DNA of 64,000 nt from Chloracidobacterium sp. (GCA_016715795.1 JADJXP010000002.1:806001-870000); one strand, 5' to 3'; positions 25,132 to 33,425 are shown, counted from the stretch's first letter. Notes: generated from the letters alone by a model not told the origin. Numbers and translations: made by a program.

Positions 25132-25539
25132 ATGGACAGACAATGGCGTGTTTATGGGACCGGGCCGCGAACGGCAAAGCGTGACAGCATTTACGTATCA
25201 CTGAACCAACACGGAATCGTGTTGTTAAATCGAAAGGCGTTCCTCGACCTTGGCAGTCCCGTCGCAGTCGAACTGCTCGTGGACGAACGCAACAGCTCGA
25301 TAGGCATGAGGCCGGCCGACCCTGAACTGCCTCATGCCTACACGATCCGCAGCCTGCACAAAGGCCACACCTACGGGTTCACCTGCCGGACGTTCTGTCG
25401 CGATCAGGGCATAAAGATCGACGGCACGGCATCATTCCCCACCGCCCGCATCGAACACGGCGTGCTCATCCTCGAACTGAAATATCGCGTCCCGGCCCGC
25501 CGCCACCCCAACACCCCAAACCCCGCCGCCCCAAAGTAA
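25132..25539 (+). CDS. Hypothetical protein, unknown family
   Basis: From ATG at 25132 a 135-residue protein; the frame is open upstream but that part has no protein-like pattern. It has beta-rich segments (IYVSLNQHGIVLLN, AVELLVDERNSSIGMRPAD, GILILELK-like end) and a Pro-rich tail. No signal peptide or membrane helix. TTGACA at 25097-25102 could be the -35 box. The fold resembles uncharacterised small proteins with an Arg-rich recognition surface, but I cannot name it. Confidence 0.5.
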   Translation: MDRQWRVYGTGPRTAKRDSIYVSLNQHGIVLLNRKAFLDLGSPVAVELLVDERNSSIGMRPADPELPHAYTIRSLHKGHTYGFTCRTFCRDQGIKIDGTASFPTARIEHGVLILELKYRVPARRHPNTPNPAAPK

Positions 25540-25552
25540 CGAGGCTTTGGTG

Positions 25553-25558
25553 TATAAT
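25553..25558 (+). promoter_or_regulatory. -10 box of the restriction enzyme gene
   Basis: A perfect TATAAT lies 37 bases upstream of the ATG at 25595. It falls inside the longest open frame, which supports the shorter start. No matching -35 was found. Confidence 0.45.
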
Positions 25559-25594
25559 GCCCGCGTCGCATTAGCGAAACCTCAACTCCAACCT

Positions 25595-28500
25595 ATGAAT
25601 GCCTTAAGGGAATATCTCTCACATTTGAGCCGAATCCGCCGTGCGGGAGGTGTGCCCGAGACTTCAGGTTACGGGGCTATAGAGAATCTTTTCAACGAGG
25701 CTGGCAAATCGCTGAAACCCAAGGTCAAGTGCGTCATCAATCCGTCCAACAAAGGTGCAGGTATTCCCGACGGCGGTCTTTTCACACCGAACCAGTTTCA
25801 GCGTAGTTCTAATGACCTGATCGAGGGCCAACTGCCTGAGCGTGGAGCGGTCGAAGTAAAGAGTACGTCGGAAGAGGTCGATTTCACGGCAGATAGCATT
25901 CAAGTTGGGAAATACCTCGCCAAGTATAGGCAGGTGCTTGTTACCAACTATCGTGACTTTCTATTGATAAGCCTCGATGAAAGCCGTCAGCCGCAGAAGC
26001 TCGAACGCTTTAGTCTTGCGGAGGATGAAACGGCGTTCTGGGAAAAGGCTGACGGCCATCGGGCGATCACGGATACTGAAAACGAGCGGTTTGTTGATTT
26101 CCTCAAGAGAGTGATGCTCTATCGGGCAGCGTTGGCAAAGCCCGAGGACGTTGCGTGGTTCCTCGCTTCGTATGCGCGAGACGCACGCGGCCGGGTTGAG
26201 CAGGCTGATCTTCATGCTCTCGACACGATCCGTAAGGCGTTGGAAGAATCGCTCGGAATTAAGTTTGACGGGGAGAAAGGCGAGCATTTCTTTCGCTCGA
26301 CGCTCGTCCAGACGCTTTTTTACGGCATATTTTCGGCGTGGGTGCTATGGCACAAACGAAATCGCGACCGCCGGCAGAAATTCAATTGGAAAGAGGCCGT
26401 TTGGGAGCTAAAGGTTCCGATGATCTCGGTGCTTTTTGAACAGATCGCGACTCCGTCAAATCTTAAGCAGCTTGATATCGTCGAGGTGCTTGATTGGACC
26501 GAAAACGTGCTCAATCGCGTTTCTCGCGAAGAGTTTTTTGCAAAGTTTGCAGAGGAACACGCTGTTCAATATTTCTACGAGCCGTTCCTGCAAGCCTTTG
26601 ATCCAGTCTTGCGCAAGAAATACGGTGTCTGGTACACGCCCGAGGAGATCGTTCGCTATATGGTCGAGCGTGTCGACCGCGTTCTTCGCACTGAGTTAAA
26701 CCTGCCCGACGGCCTGGCTGATGAGAGCGTCTATGTCCTCGATCCTGCGTGCGGCACCGGAGCGTATCTTGTCGAAGTGCTTCGACGAATCAATCAAACT
26801 TTGGAAGAAAAAGGTGAGGATTCGATACGGGGGCAGAAGCTGAAAAAGGCCGTGATGTCGCGCGTTTTTGGCTTTGAGATATTGCCCGCTCCGTTCGTTG
26901 TTTCTCATCTGCAGATAGGTCTGCTGCTTGAACAGCTCGGCGTCGGTTTTAGCGACGACAGAAAAGAACGAGCCGGCGTTTATCTAACAAACTCGCTCAC
27001 CGGCTGGGACGAACATCCCAAAAAACACCTTCCTTATCCGGAATTTGAGCAGGAACGTGACTTTGCCGATCAGATAAAGCGCGAATCGCGCATTCTCGTG
27101 ATCCTTGGTAATCCGCCGTATGACGGGTTTGCGGGCGTGAGTCCCGAAGAGGAAATGGGCCTTGTGGAACCATATAAGAAAGGGTTGATCAAGGAATGGG
27201 GAATCAAGAAATTTAACCTTGACGACCTTTACATACGTTTTTTCCGGCTCGCGGAACGAAAGATCGCGGAACAGACAGGTCAGGGAATTGTCTGTTATAT
27301 CTCTAATTTCTCTTATTTGAGCGATCCGTCATTTGTCGTAATGCGCAAAAAATTCCTATCGGAATTTGACCGCGTGTGGATCGACAATCTCAACGGCGAT
27401 AGTCGGGAGACGGGAAAAACAACGCCGCTCGGCAAACCAGACCCGAGCATTTTTTCGACAGAGCAGACAAAGACCGGAATCCGTGTCGGAACCTCGATCG
27501 GCCTTTTTGTCCGTCGGCCGGACCATGTTGACGGAGGCATGGCCGAGGTCGGTTATCGCGAGTTTTGGGGGACGAGGAAAAGAGAAGAATTGCTCGAAAG
27601 TCTTTCTTCGGCTCCGCCGCCCGATGTGCGGAAAAGCTCTGCTTTTCCGGATGCTGTATCTGATCTTGCGGCTACGCCGCCGGGGCAGGAGCGGAGGCAC
27701 AGCCTCGAAGAAATTGGGGATGGTGCCGGCGAAGCGGAGCTTCGCCGCACATCGGGCGGCGGAGCCGTGAAGAGTGAAAGCAAACTCGCCGACGAAACCG
27801 CTTCGCCGGGGGCGGTCAACCGCTTTTCGATGCGTCCCGGCGATGTTTCTGATGACTATCAGTCATGGCCGCTGATAAACGAACTTTGTGAGGTCAATTC
27901 AAACGGCCTGATGGAAAAGCGGGGCGGTGCATTGATCGATATCGACAGGGATGAACTCGAAAGGCGAATGAGGATGTATTTCGACAAAAGCGTTTCGTGG
28001 GACGAACTACAGCGATTAGAAAGCGGACTGACTACTGATATGGCCGGTTATGATGCAAGAAAAACGCGAAAGAAACTGATCTCGAAAGCCAGTTTTCAAC
28101 CTGACAGAGTTCTCCGTTATTCGATCCGCCCTTTTGAGACTCGTTGGTGTTATTTTTCCGAGATCAATCCACTTTGGAATCGACCCCGCCCGACATTGTG
28201 GCAGCATTTTGGAAAGGGCAACTTGTTTCTGGTAACTCGGCCGGGCGGTGTCGCTAACCCCGAAGGAAAGCCGTTCTATTTTACGGGTCTGCTGGGCGAC
28301 AACGACTCGCTTCGCGGACACGCATATTACGTCCCGTTCCGATTAAGATCAGGCGATGCACCTGCAAGAGACGAGAATCAGGGTAGTTTCTTCGGCACAG
28401 GCGAAGCCGTAACGCGGGCGAATCTGTCGGAGACGGCTCGGGGTTATTTGGTCAAATTGGGATTTGAGAGGATCGACGACGATGAGCAGACATCTGCGCT

Positions 28501-29170
28501 TATTTGGTATCACGCTCTAGCAATTGGCTACTCCCCTGGATACCTAACCGAGAACGCAGACGGCATTCGACAGGATTTCCCACGTGTTCCATTGCCGGCA
28601 AACCGCGACAGCTTGATTGCATCGGCCGAACTCGGGCGGCGCGTAGCGGCTTTACTTGATACGGAAATGGAGGTCGAGGGCGTGACTGCCGGCAAGATAA
28701 GGCCGGAACTTAGAACCATCGGTGTGGCGTCGCGGCTTGGAGGTGGTCAATTGCAGGACGACGATCTTCGCGTTACCGCAGGCTGGGGGCACACGGGCAA
28801 AGACGGTGTAACGATGCCCGGTAAGGGCCAGGTATGGCTGAACTCGTACACCGAAGACGAAATGCTCTCACTCGGCTCAGACGGAATGGAGGCCCTTGGC
28901 GATATGACACTCCATATCTATCTCAACGACGTCGCGCACTTTCGCAACGTGCCCGATAGGGTCTGGAACTACTACATTGGCGGCTATCAGGTCATGAAGA
29001 AATGGCTCAGCTATCGCGAATTCGACCTGCTAGGCCGTCCGCTGTCCATCGATGAGGTGACCGAGGTAACAAACATGGCCCGCCGCATCGCCGCACTGGT
29101 ACTGATGGAATCTGAGTTGAACGAGAATTACAACCGCATAAAGGCCGATACGTTTGACCTTTCGAACTAG
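25595..29170 (+). CDS. Single-chain restriction-modification enzyme (type ISP/IIG-like N6-adenine methylase)
   Basis: The 1191-residue protein has an N-terminal nuclease-like domain with GIPDGGLF (Asp near residue 60) and AVEVKST (Glu-x-Lys near 88), a PD-(D/E)XK pattern. Then come a methyltransferase domain with DPACGTGAYLVE (near 383) and the catalytic NPPY in LGNPPYDG (near 507), and a long C-terminal target-recognition region. No Walker-type helicase is visible, unlike the classic type ISP proteins of about 1500 residues. One protein would cut unmodified DNA and protect self DNA. A palindromic repeat (27609-27767) encodes about 53 residues in the recognition half. No partner gene lies nearby. 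Confidence 0.82.
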   Translation: MNALREYLSHLSRIRRAGGVPETSGYGAIENLFNEAGKSLKPKVKCVINPSNKGAGIPDGGLFTPNQFQRSSNDLIEGQLPERGAVEVKSTSEEVDFTADSIQVGKYLAKYRQVLVTNYRDFLLISLDESRQPQKLERFSLAEDETAFWEKADGHRAITDTENERFVDFLKRVMLYRAALAKPEDVAWFLASYARDARGRVEQADLHALDTIRKALEESLGIKFDGEKGEHFFRSTLVQTLFYGIFSAWVLWHKRNRDRRQKFNWKEAVWELKVPMISVLFEQIATPSNLKQLDIVEVLDWTENVLNRVSREEFFAKFAEEHAVQYFYEPFLQAFDPVLRKKYGVWYTPEEIVRYMVERVDRVLRTELNLPDGLADESVYVLDPACGTGAYLVEVLRRINQTLEEKGEDSIRGQKLKKAVMSRVFGFEILPAPFVVSHLQIGLLLEQLGVGFSDDRKERAGVYLTNSLTGWDEHPKKHLPYPEFEQERDFADQIKRESRILVILGNPPYDGFAGVSPEEEMGLVEPYKKGLIKEWGIKKFNLDDLYIRFFRLAERKIAEQTGQGIVCYISNFSYLSDPSFVVMRKKFLSEFDRVWIDNLNGDSRETGKTTPLGKPDPSIFSTEQTKTGIRVGTSIGLFVRRPDHVDGGMAEVGYREFWGTRKREELLESLSSAPPPDVRKSSAFPDAVSDLAATPPGQERRHSLEEIGDGAGEAELRRTSGGGAVKSESKLADETASPGAVNRFSMRPGDVSDDYQSWPLINELCEVNSNGLMEKRGGALIDIDRDELERRMRMYFDKSVSWDELQRLESGLTTDMAGYDARKTRKKLISKASFQPDRVLRYSIRPFETRWCYFSEINPLWNRPRPTLWQHFGKGNLFLVTRPGGVANPEGKPFYFTGLLGDNDSLRGHAYYVPFRLRSGDAPARDENQGSFFGTGEAVTRANLSETARGYLVKLGFERIDDDEQTSALIWYHALAIGYSPGYLTENADGIRQDFPRVPLPANRDSLIASAELGRRVAALLDTEMEVEGVTAGKIRPELRTIGVASRLGGGQLQDDDLRVTAGWGHTGKDGVTMPGKGQVWLNSYTEDEMLSLGSDGMEALGDMTLHIYLNDVAHFRNVPDRVWNYYIGGYQVMKKWLSYREFDLLGRPLSIDEVTEVTNMARRIAALVLMESELNENYNRIKADTFDLSN
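27609..27767 (+). repeat. Palindromic coding element, copy 2 (inside the restriction enzyme gene)
   Basis: A perfect 23-base inverted repeat forms the ends (27609-27631 and 27745-27767). Inside are nested hairpins CGGAAAAGC/GCTTTTCCG (27629-27649), GCGGC/GCCGC (27668-27680), GAGGC/GCCTC and GGCGAAGC/GCTTCGCC. The frame stays open and reads VRKSSAFPDAV, almost the same peptide (RKSSAFPND) as copy 1 in the pseudouridine synthase. Confidence 0.8.
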
Positions 29171-29510
29171 GATCTGAGCCGGGCGAGGGGCGGCGGCGTG
29201 GTTTCTTCCTCCAACCTCTTCGGCGTCCTGAGCACGACCAGTCGGCTCAGGACGCCGAAGAGGTTGGAGGGGGTTGCGATTCGCGCGACGGCGAGGAAAA
29301 TTGAGGATCGAGAATTGAGAATGGCGTGGTGTCGGCACGCGGGCACCATGCCCGCGCGTATTTAACGCACGTGAACGCAAATAAGGCGGATCAGGCGGAA
29401 AAAGCCGGATGTGAAGTTCTATATTCTTATCCGCATTCATCCGCTCGATCCGCGTTCAAGATAACGAACGTCACGCGCGGGCAAGGTGCCCGCCTCTCCG
29501 ACCCGGTGAG
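29171..29510. other. Intergenic repeat cluster
   Basis: No gene is seen. The first part holds the perfect hairpin at 29208-29270; then come two GC-rich hairpins (GCGGGCACCATGCCCGC near 29339 and GCGGGCAAGGTGCCCGC near 29478) and an imperfect inverted repeat at 29370-29462. The flanking genes are convergent (restriction enzyme and ImmA-like gene), so termination signals are expected here. Confidence 0.55.
29208..29270. repeat. Perfect 26-bp inverted repeat hairpin
   Basis: Arms at 29208-29233 and 29245-29270 are perfectly complementary, with an 11-base loop. It lies 38 bases after the restriction enzyme stop. No T tract follows on either strand, so it is either a rho-dependent-type barrier or a mobile palindrome instead of a standard terminator. 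Confidence 0.75.
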
Positions 29511-29957
29511 TCATATTCCGTAGCGATCGAATATCGCTATGCGGTCGGCGACGAGGTCGGCGGGGAAGCCGTCGTCGATGAGTTCGGCGGGTGTGCGCGA
29601 TTCGAAAAGCGAGAGCGGGATTATCGCGCAGAGTGCAAAGGCGTCGGCTTCGAGCTCTTTGCGGGTGCGTGTGCCGACGCGGTGAAAGTTTGCGCTGGTG
29701 CCGCTTTCGGGCGTATGCAGCAGAAAATGGCCGAGTTCGTGGAATTGCACGGCGAGTTTTCTCACGCCCGTCAGCCGGCTGTCGATCGCTATGAAATCAC
29801 GGCCCCGCAGTCGATAGTAAAATCCGCCGGGCCTGAGCGGCATTTCGTCGACGCGGATGCGAAAACGCCGGCACAAGCGATGGAAATCGGACTCGGCGAG
29901 GACACGTTCGTTCCATCCGATGCGTAAGGTGCAGAGTTTTTCGATGATGAATTTCAT
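29511..29957 (-). CDS. ImmA/IrrE-type metalloprotease
   Basis: A 148-residue protein with the zinc motif HELGHFLLH (HExxH) and a later Glu in KELEADAFAL, the signature of ImmA/IrrE (COG2856) peptidases. Members cut a partner XRE repressor in response to DNA damage or other cues. Its start overlaps the stop of the XRE gene by four bases (ATGA), as usual for such pairs. It lies just outside the left end of the integrated element, so it may or may not control it. Confidence 0.88.
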   Translation of the reverse strand: MKFIIEKLCTLRIGWNERVLAESDFHRLCRRFRIRVDEMPLRPGGFYYRLRGRDFIAIDSRLTGVRKLAVQFHELGHFLLHTPESGTSANFHRVGTRTRKELEADAFALCAIIPLSLFESRTPAELIDDGFPADLVADRIAIFDRYGI

Positions 29958-30484
29958 CTCTTAGGATAAGAGCGGTCGAGGACGCGTTTGGCGTCGCGGA
30001 CGGCCTCTGCTTTCTGCCGCGAGTTGAACGATTCCCAGCCGCGGAAGAACGCGATGCCGTAATCCTCGGGGTATTCGCGGCCCTCGTGACGGAACCATTC
30101 CTGCATCACCGCCTGCGGATCATTGAGTCTTTGGACGGCGGCTTCGACGTCAAATTCATCGATCGTGCCGAGGTCGCGAATGGCCTCGCGGCCCGTGCCC
30201 GCAAGCTTTTCGTCGATCAGCTCGGTGATCTTGTTCTCGATAAACCGACCGATATCCACGCCCCGCGTGTCGCCGATATACATCTCACCTTTGCCGAGCA
30301 GCAGCCAGTCGATCGACACTCCGCTCTCGCGGGCGATCTTGATCAGCACGTCAGATGCCGGCAGCCGTCCGTTATAATAATTCCTCACCGTCGCATGCGG
30401 AATGCGCAGCCGCCGTGCCACATCCGCCATCGACTGATGCTCGAACGCCTTATCAAGACGGCGGACGAAATCTTCGTTTTCCAT
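29954..30484 (-). CDS. XRE-family transcriptional regulator (partner of the ImmA-like protease)
   Basis: The 176-residue protein has an N-terminal helix-turn-helix (MADVARRLRIPHATVRNYYNGR, residues 18-39) followed by an EYP(E/D)-type tail. By family analogy it represses a promoter and is cleaved by its ImmA partner. The gene reads away from tRNA-Thr, with about 115 bases between. Regulatory targets are unknown; auto-repression is the simplest guess. Confidence 0.85.
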   Translation of the reverse strand: MENEDFVRRLDKAFEHQSMADVARRLRIPHATVRNYYNGRLPASDVLIKIARESGVSIDWLLLGKGEMYIGDTRGVDIGRFIENKITELIDEKLAGTGREAIRDLGTIDEFDVEAAVQRLNDPQAVMQEWFRHEGREYPEDYGIAFFRGWESFNSRQKAEAVRDAKRVLDRSYPKR

Positions 30485-30598
30485 GCAACAAATGTTAACG
30501 TATTACGAATGCAACGTCAATCTCATAAGTGCATCAAACTGAGGCGCTTGACACGCCGTCGCGAGCCACGTATATTCAAAAATTCGGCCCTCCTGTAA

Positions 30599-30674
30599 GC
30601 CACCCTAGCTCAGTTGGTAGAGCATTCGATTCGTAATCGAAAGGTCGTCGGTTCAAATCCGACGGGTGGCTCCA
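30599..30674 (+). tRNA. tRNA-Thr (anticodon CGT)
   Basis: A complete cloverleaf: acceptor GCCACCC/GGGTGGC, D-arm with AGTTGGTA, anticodon stem TTCGA/TCGAA with loop TTCGTAA (anticodon CGT, reads ACG), T-arm GTCGG/CCGAC with TTCAAAT loop, and an encoded CCA. The gene's 3' half (30625 onwards) is duplicated at 35634-35685, marking it as the integration site of the element that follows. Confidence 0.95.
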
Positions 30675-30676
30675 TT
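30625..30676. repeat. attL (52-bp direct repeat in tRNA-Thr)
   Basis: Covers the tRNA from the anticodon stem to just beyond the CCA. The identical sequence occurs at 35634-35685. Confidence 0.93.
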
Positions 30677-30718
30677 AAAATCAATAACTTACGGGGATTG
30701 TGCTTTTGAAAAGAAGCC

Positions 30719-30754
30719 TGTCTCACCTAGAATCTCACCTAAGAAGGTGAGCTG
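30719..30754. promoter_or_regulatory. Left arm-type sites (CTCACCT repeats)
   Basis: TCTCACCTA occurs at 30721 and 30732 and is followed by the inverted AAGGTGAG. The same motif is clustered near attR (35478-35536). Arm-type binding sites of a tyrosine integrase are the simplest reading. Confidence 0.6.
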
Positions 30755-30806
30755 GACGTGTTTTTGATCGAAGATCGCGGTTGCGAAGTAGGGCTAGAAT
30801 AGGGCT

Positions 30807-31211
30807 ATGTCACTGACTTTATCGACACAGCAAAAGGCCGCGTTCCTGCAAAAGCTAAAGACCTCTCACGGCAACGTCTCTAAGGCGATTCAGGCGGTCA
30901 AGATTAGCCGATCTTCTGCGTATCTTCACAAACAGAAGGATGCCGTCTTTTCAACGGCTTGGGACGACGTGCTAGCGTCTGTCTATGACGAAATGGAATC
31001 CGAGCTATACAGGCGAGCTGTAACGGGCATCGTTGACAAAGACGGCATCCGGCGAAAGAGTGATCGCTTGTTGGAATTTGCGTTAAAGGGCAACCGCGCC
31101 GAAAAGTTCCGTGAACGATTTGACGTTAATCAGCAAATTTCCGGCAAGCTGGACGTTGATCTTCAATCCGTGATTGATGATATTTACGCGATTGACGAAA
31201 CGCCGGAATAA
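30807..31211 (+). CDS. Phage terminase small-subunit-like protein
   Basis: A 134-residue protein with an N-terminal helix-turn-helix (GNVSKAIQAVKISRSSAYLH), then ESELYRRAVTGI and SDRLLEFALKGNRAEKFRER. This order of segments is the pattern of HTH-type phage terminase small subunits (TerS). TerS selects the DNA to package and binds the large ATPase, which is absent here. In known satellites a private TerS redirects a helper phage's packaging. It is the only plus-strand gene of the element; a TAGAAT -10 box at 30795-30800 lies so close to the ATG that the message may be leaderless. Confidence 0.75.
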   Translation: MSLTLSTQQKAAFLQKLKTSHGNVSKAIQAVKISRSSAYLHKQKDAVFSTAWDDVLASVYDEMESELYRRAVTGIVDKDGIRRKSDRLLEFALKGNRAEKFRERFDVNQQISGKLDVDLQSVIDDIYAIDETPE

Positions 31212-31232
31212 TTGTCCGAGTCTGTTTATTCG

Positions 31233-31511
31233 TCAGATGTCCTTTACCAGTGGCAAGCGTTGCCGATCTCGCCAGACGTGAATAAGTTTTCGACAGTTCT
31301 TAGGTGTCTTGAGCATCTTGATAGCTTCGATCTCCACAGAGCACGGCAAGCGGTTTGATTTGACCTGGACTAACAGAACGTCCGAAGCCGATATACCTAT
31401 CACGTCAAAGAGTCCGAAGCTGCCAGCCGCACGGAAACACTCATAGCCAAGCGATTCTAATAGCCGCATTGTCTTATATTCGTTTCGATTTCCTTTGGCT
31501 TTTCGGTTCAT
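31233..31511 (-). CDS. Small PD-(D/E)XK nuclease (Holliday-junction-resolvase-like)
   Basis: A 92-residue protein with the arrangement KGNRNEYKTMRLLE (Glu), RAAGSFGLFDVIGIS (Asp) and LLVQVKSN (Gln-x-Lys). This is a PD-(D/E)XK core in which the usual E-x-K has become Q-x-K, a variant common among small phage resolvase-like nucleases. It would cut branched DNA during replication or packaging. It lies downstream of the primase gene, separated by the iteron region. Confidence 0.65.
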   Translation of the reverse strand: MNRKAKGNRNEYKTMRLLESLGYECFRAAGSFGLFDVIGISASDVLLVQVKSNRLPCSVEIEAIKMLKTPKNCRKLIHVWRDRQRLPLVKDI

Positions 31512-31518
31512 CTTTGAT

Positions 31519-31598
31519 CGTGTTCACTTGTTCATTTTGTTCATTTGTTCATAATGTTCACGCAAATGAACAAATGAACACCGTGAACAAAATGAACA
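31519..31598. repeat. Iteron array, probable replication origin of the element
   Basis: Nine GTTCA/TGAAC pentamers are packed into about 80 bases: five as GTTCA, then four as TGAAC, making a mirror-like arrangement at roughly 8-base spacing. The stretch is A+T rich and sits directly 3' of the primase-helicase gene, where SaPI origins also lie. An operator for the downstream nuclease gene is an alternative. Confidence 0.65.
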
Positions 31599-33425
31599 TT
31601 ACGGGGTTGCCGTCTTTACCAGAATTGTCTTTAGCATCTTATTTACTTTGCCTAACGAGACAGATAGCTCATTAGCTATTTCTCTTTGCGTCTTGCCTTG
31701 TGAGTGAAGATCGTGAGCCTTCTGAATCAAAGCATCTTTGTCCTTTTGAGAGACTTCGAGAAGGTGTTCCTTTTCCTTGCCAAAGTTCAAAAACTGAAAT
31801 TGCAGAAAGTTTGACGGCTTTTCGATCTGACAGATACAAACATTGTCCGCGTGATAAATAGTCTCTGAACTTCGGGTCTTTATCTGTTTTAGGTATCGAA
31901 TGATGTGATCTTTTTGGCTTTCGCCAATGGCAAAGATGCTGTCTGCGAAGTTACTTAGCATCTTCGAGCCGGAAAGGTCATTTACAGTTATCGGCCTCGA
32001 AAGATCGCGTTTCGGAGTATGAGCCAAAGCCAAAAGCGAAAGATCGTATTGAGTCTTTAGGCGTTTGAGTTCCTTCATTAGCGGCAAAGCGTCCTTTGCC
32101 CTTTCCGTGTCGGATCGAAGGTAAGTGATATTGTCGAGAATCAAAACCTTAGCTCCGGTTTCCTTCAAACGATCTTCGATTGACTGAATCAAGAAATCTT
32201 CAAACTTTATGCTTTGCGGCAAGTCCGCGTCTGGATTGATTTCCAGCCTGAAAAGGTTAGGTGAGAAAACAAAATGATTCGTATGATAGTCACCGTTTGC
32301 AGGCTTTTCAGAGTAACGCGATTCAAATTGCTTATCCGATAGCTCAAAGTCAAAATACAGCACCTTTTGAGTTAACGCGGTTTGCGTAAAGCCTTTGATC
32401 GCTTGTCCGCTTGCTATGCTTTCTCCGATCTGGACGGCTAAGATACTTTTGCCCTTTCCGGTATCAGCGAACAAAATACAAAGCTCATTTTCAAACCAAA
32501 ATTCATCAAATAAAGTCTTTGGTATCGGTCTCGTTTTTGCGTCCATAATCCACTCGTTTGCAGGCCGTAAAGTGAAAAGGTTGTCAGACAAAGACGCGGC
32601 TTGTCCGGTCGTTTGGGTTGCCGTCCAAACTTCTGCGCCTTCTACGATCTGACACAGCCTTTCGGCTATGCCGTCTTTATCTTCACCATTGGCAAGGGCA
32701 TCTTGAATATAGTCTGTAATGTCTTTGCCGTTTTTATTTAGCAAAGGTTCACCGTCAAAAAGGTCAATAACCTTCACGGATAAACATTCGCCGGAAAGAA
32801 TGTTAGCGGCATCCGCTGCCTGCTTTTGTCCGGCTGTGTCGTGATCGCTGAATAGAACGACGTGAGCCGTTTTCACATACTGATTGAAGTCATTAGTCCA
32901 ATTCTTAAAACTGGACGCTGTAAAGCCCAAAGATCGCACGGATTCAGCATCCTTCTCGCCTTCGCAAAGCCAGATTTCATTGATCCCGTTTTTGATCGCG
33001 TCGATCAGTTCCGGCAAACGGTAAGGAATACGATCTATACCTTGCAGATTGTAGATATAGCCGCCTTTTCCGTCCGGCCTGCGTTGTGTAAAAGTCTTGT
33101 TGCTGTATCGGACGTTTTCATAACCTAATACTCCGTTAGCGTCAAAGTATTCATAGATCGCGGCTATCGTTTTGGCTTTTGCAGGCGCAGAAACATAAAG
33201 TCCGTTCGTGTTCGCTTCAAATAGATCGCTGGTTTGCAAACCTATCGCTCCAACGATGTTTTTCACGTCGCATCCGGCAAAACAGTTGAGAAGTATCTTG
33301 CCGTTTTTGTTCGCAATGGAAAGGCTTCGGTTTGCGTCCGAGTGTGAAGGACAAAGAGCCGTCCAGCCGTTAGCTGTTTGCTTTACCTTCGAGAGTTTTT
33401 GCAGAAGATCGTCAAGATGATTCAT
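31599..33425 (-). CDS. Primase-helicase (CHC2 zinc finger, Toprim, RepA-like ATPase)
   Basis: The 608-residue protein (ATG at 33425, ribosome site GGAGG nine bases upstream) contains a zinc finger (CPSH and CFAGC, residues 26-55), a Toprim domain (WLCEGEKDAESV and LFSDHDTAG, about 150-200), and a RecA-like ATPase with Walker A ADTGKGKS and Walker B VLILDN. A C-terminal helix-turn-helix (GKTQREIANELSVSLGKV) may bind the nearby iterons. It would prime and unwind the element's DNA, acting as its own replication initiator. Its start overlaps the upstream gene by 14 bases. Confidence 0.85.
   Translation of the reverse strand: MNHLDDLLQKLSKVKQTANGWTALCPSHSDANRSLSIANKNGKILLNCFAGCDVKNIVGAIGLQTSDLFEANTNGLYVSAPAKAKTIAAIYEYFDANGVLGYENVRYSNKTFTQRRPDGKGGYIYNLQGIDRIPYRLPELIDAIKNGINEIWLCEGEKDAESVRSLGFTASSFKNWTNDFNQYVKTAHVVLFSDHDTAGQKQAADAANILSGECLSVKVIDLFDGEPLLNKNGKDITDYIQDALANGEDKDGIAERLCQIVEGAEVWTATQTTGQAASLSDNLFTLRPANEWIMDAKTRPIPKTLFDEFWFENELCILFADTGKGKSILAVQIGESIASGQAIKGFTQTALTQKVLYFDFELSDKQFESRYSEKPANGDYHTNHFVFSPNLFRLEINPDADLPQSIKFEDFLIQSIEDRLKETGAKVLILDNITYLRSDTERAKDALPLMKELKRLKTQYDLSLLALAHTPKRDLSRPITVNDLSGSKMLSNFADSIFAIGESQKDHIIRYLKQIKTRSSETIYHADNVCICQIEKPSNFLQFQFLNFGKEKEHLLEVSQKDKDALIQKAHDLHSQGKTQREIANELSVSLGKVNKMLKTILVKTATP

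Noticed and set aside
30807..31211. Terminase-like protein as a plain transposase or repressor
   Set aside because: The helix-turn-helix is followed by segments that match TerS order; nothing suggests a transposase catalytic core. The doubt is kept in the confidence.
31501..31600. Possible CRISPR-like repeats
   Set aside because: The units are five bases and are not separated by spacers of constant length; they are better read as iterons.
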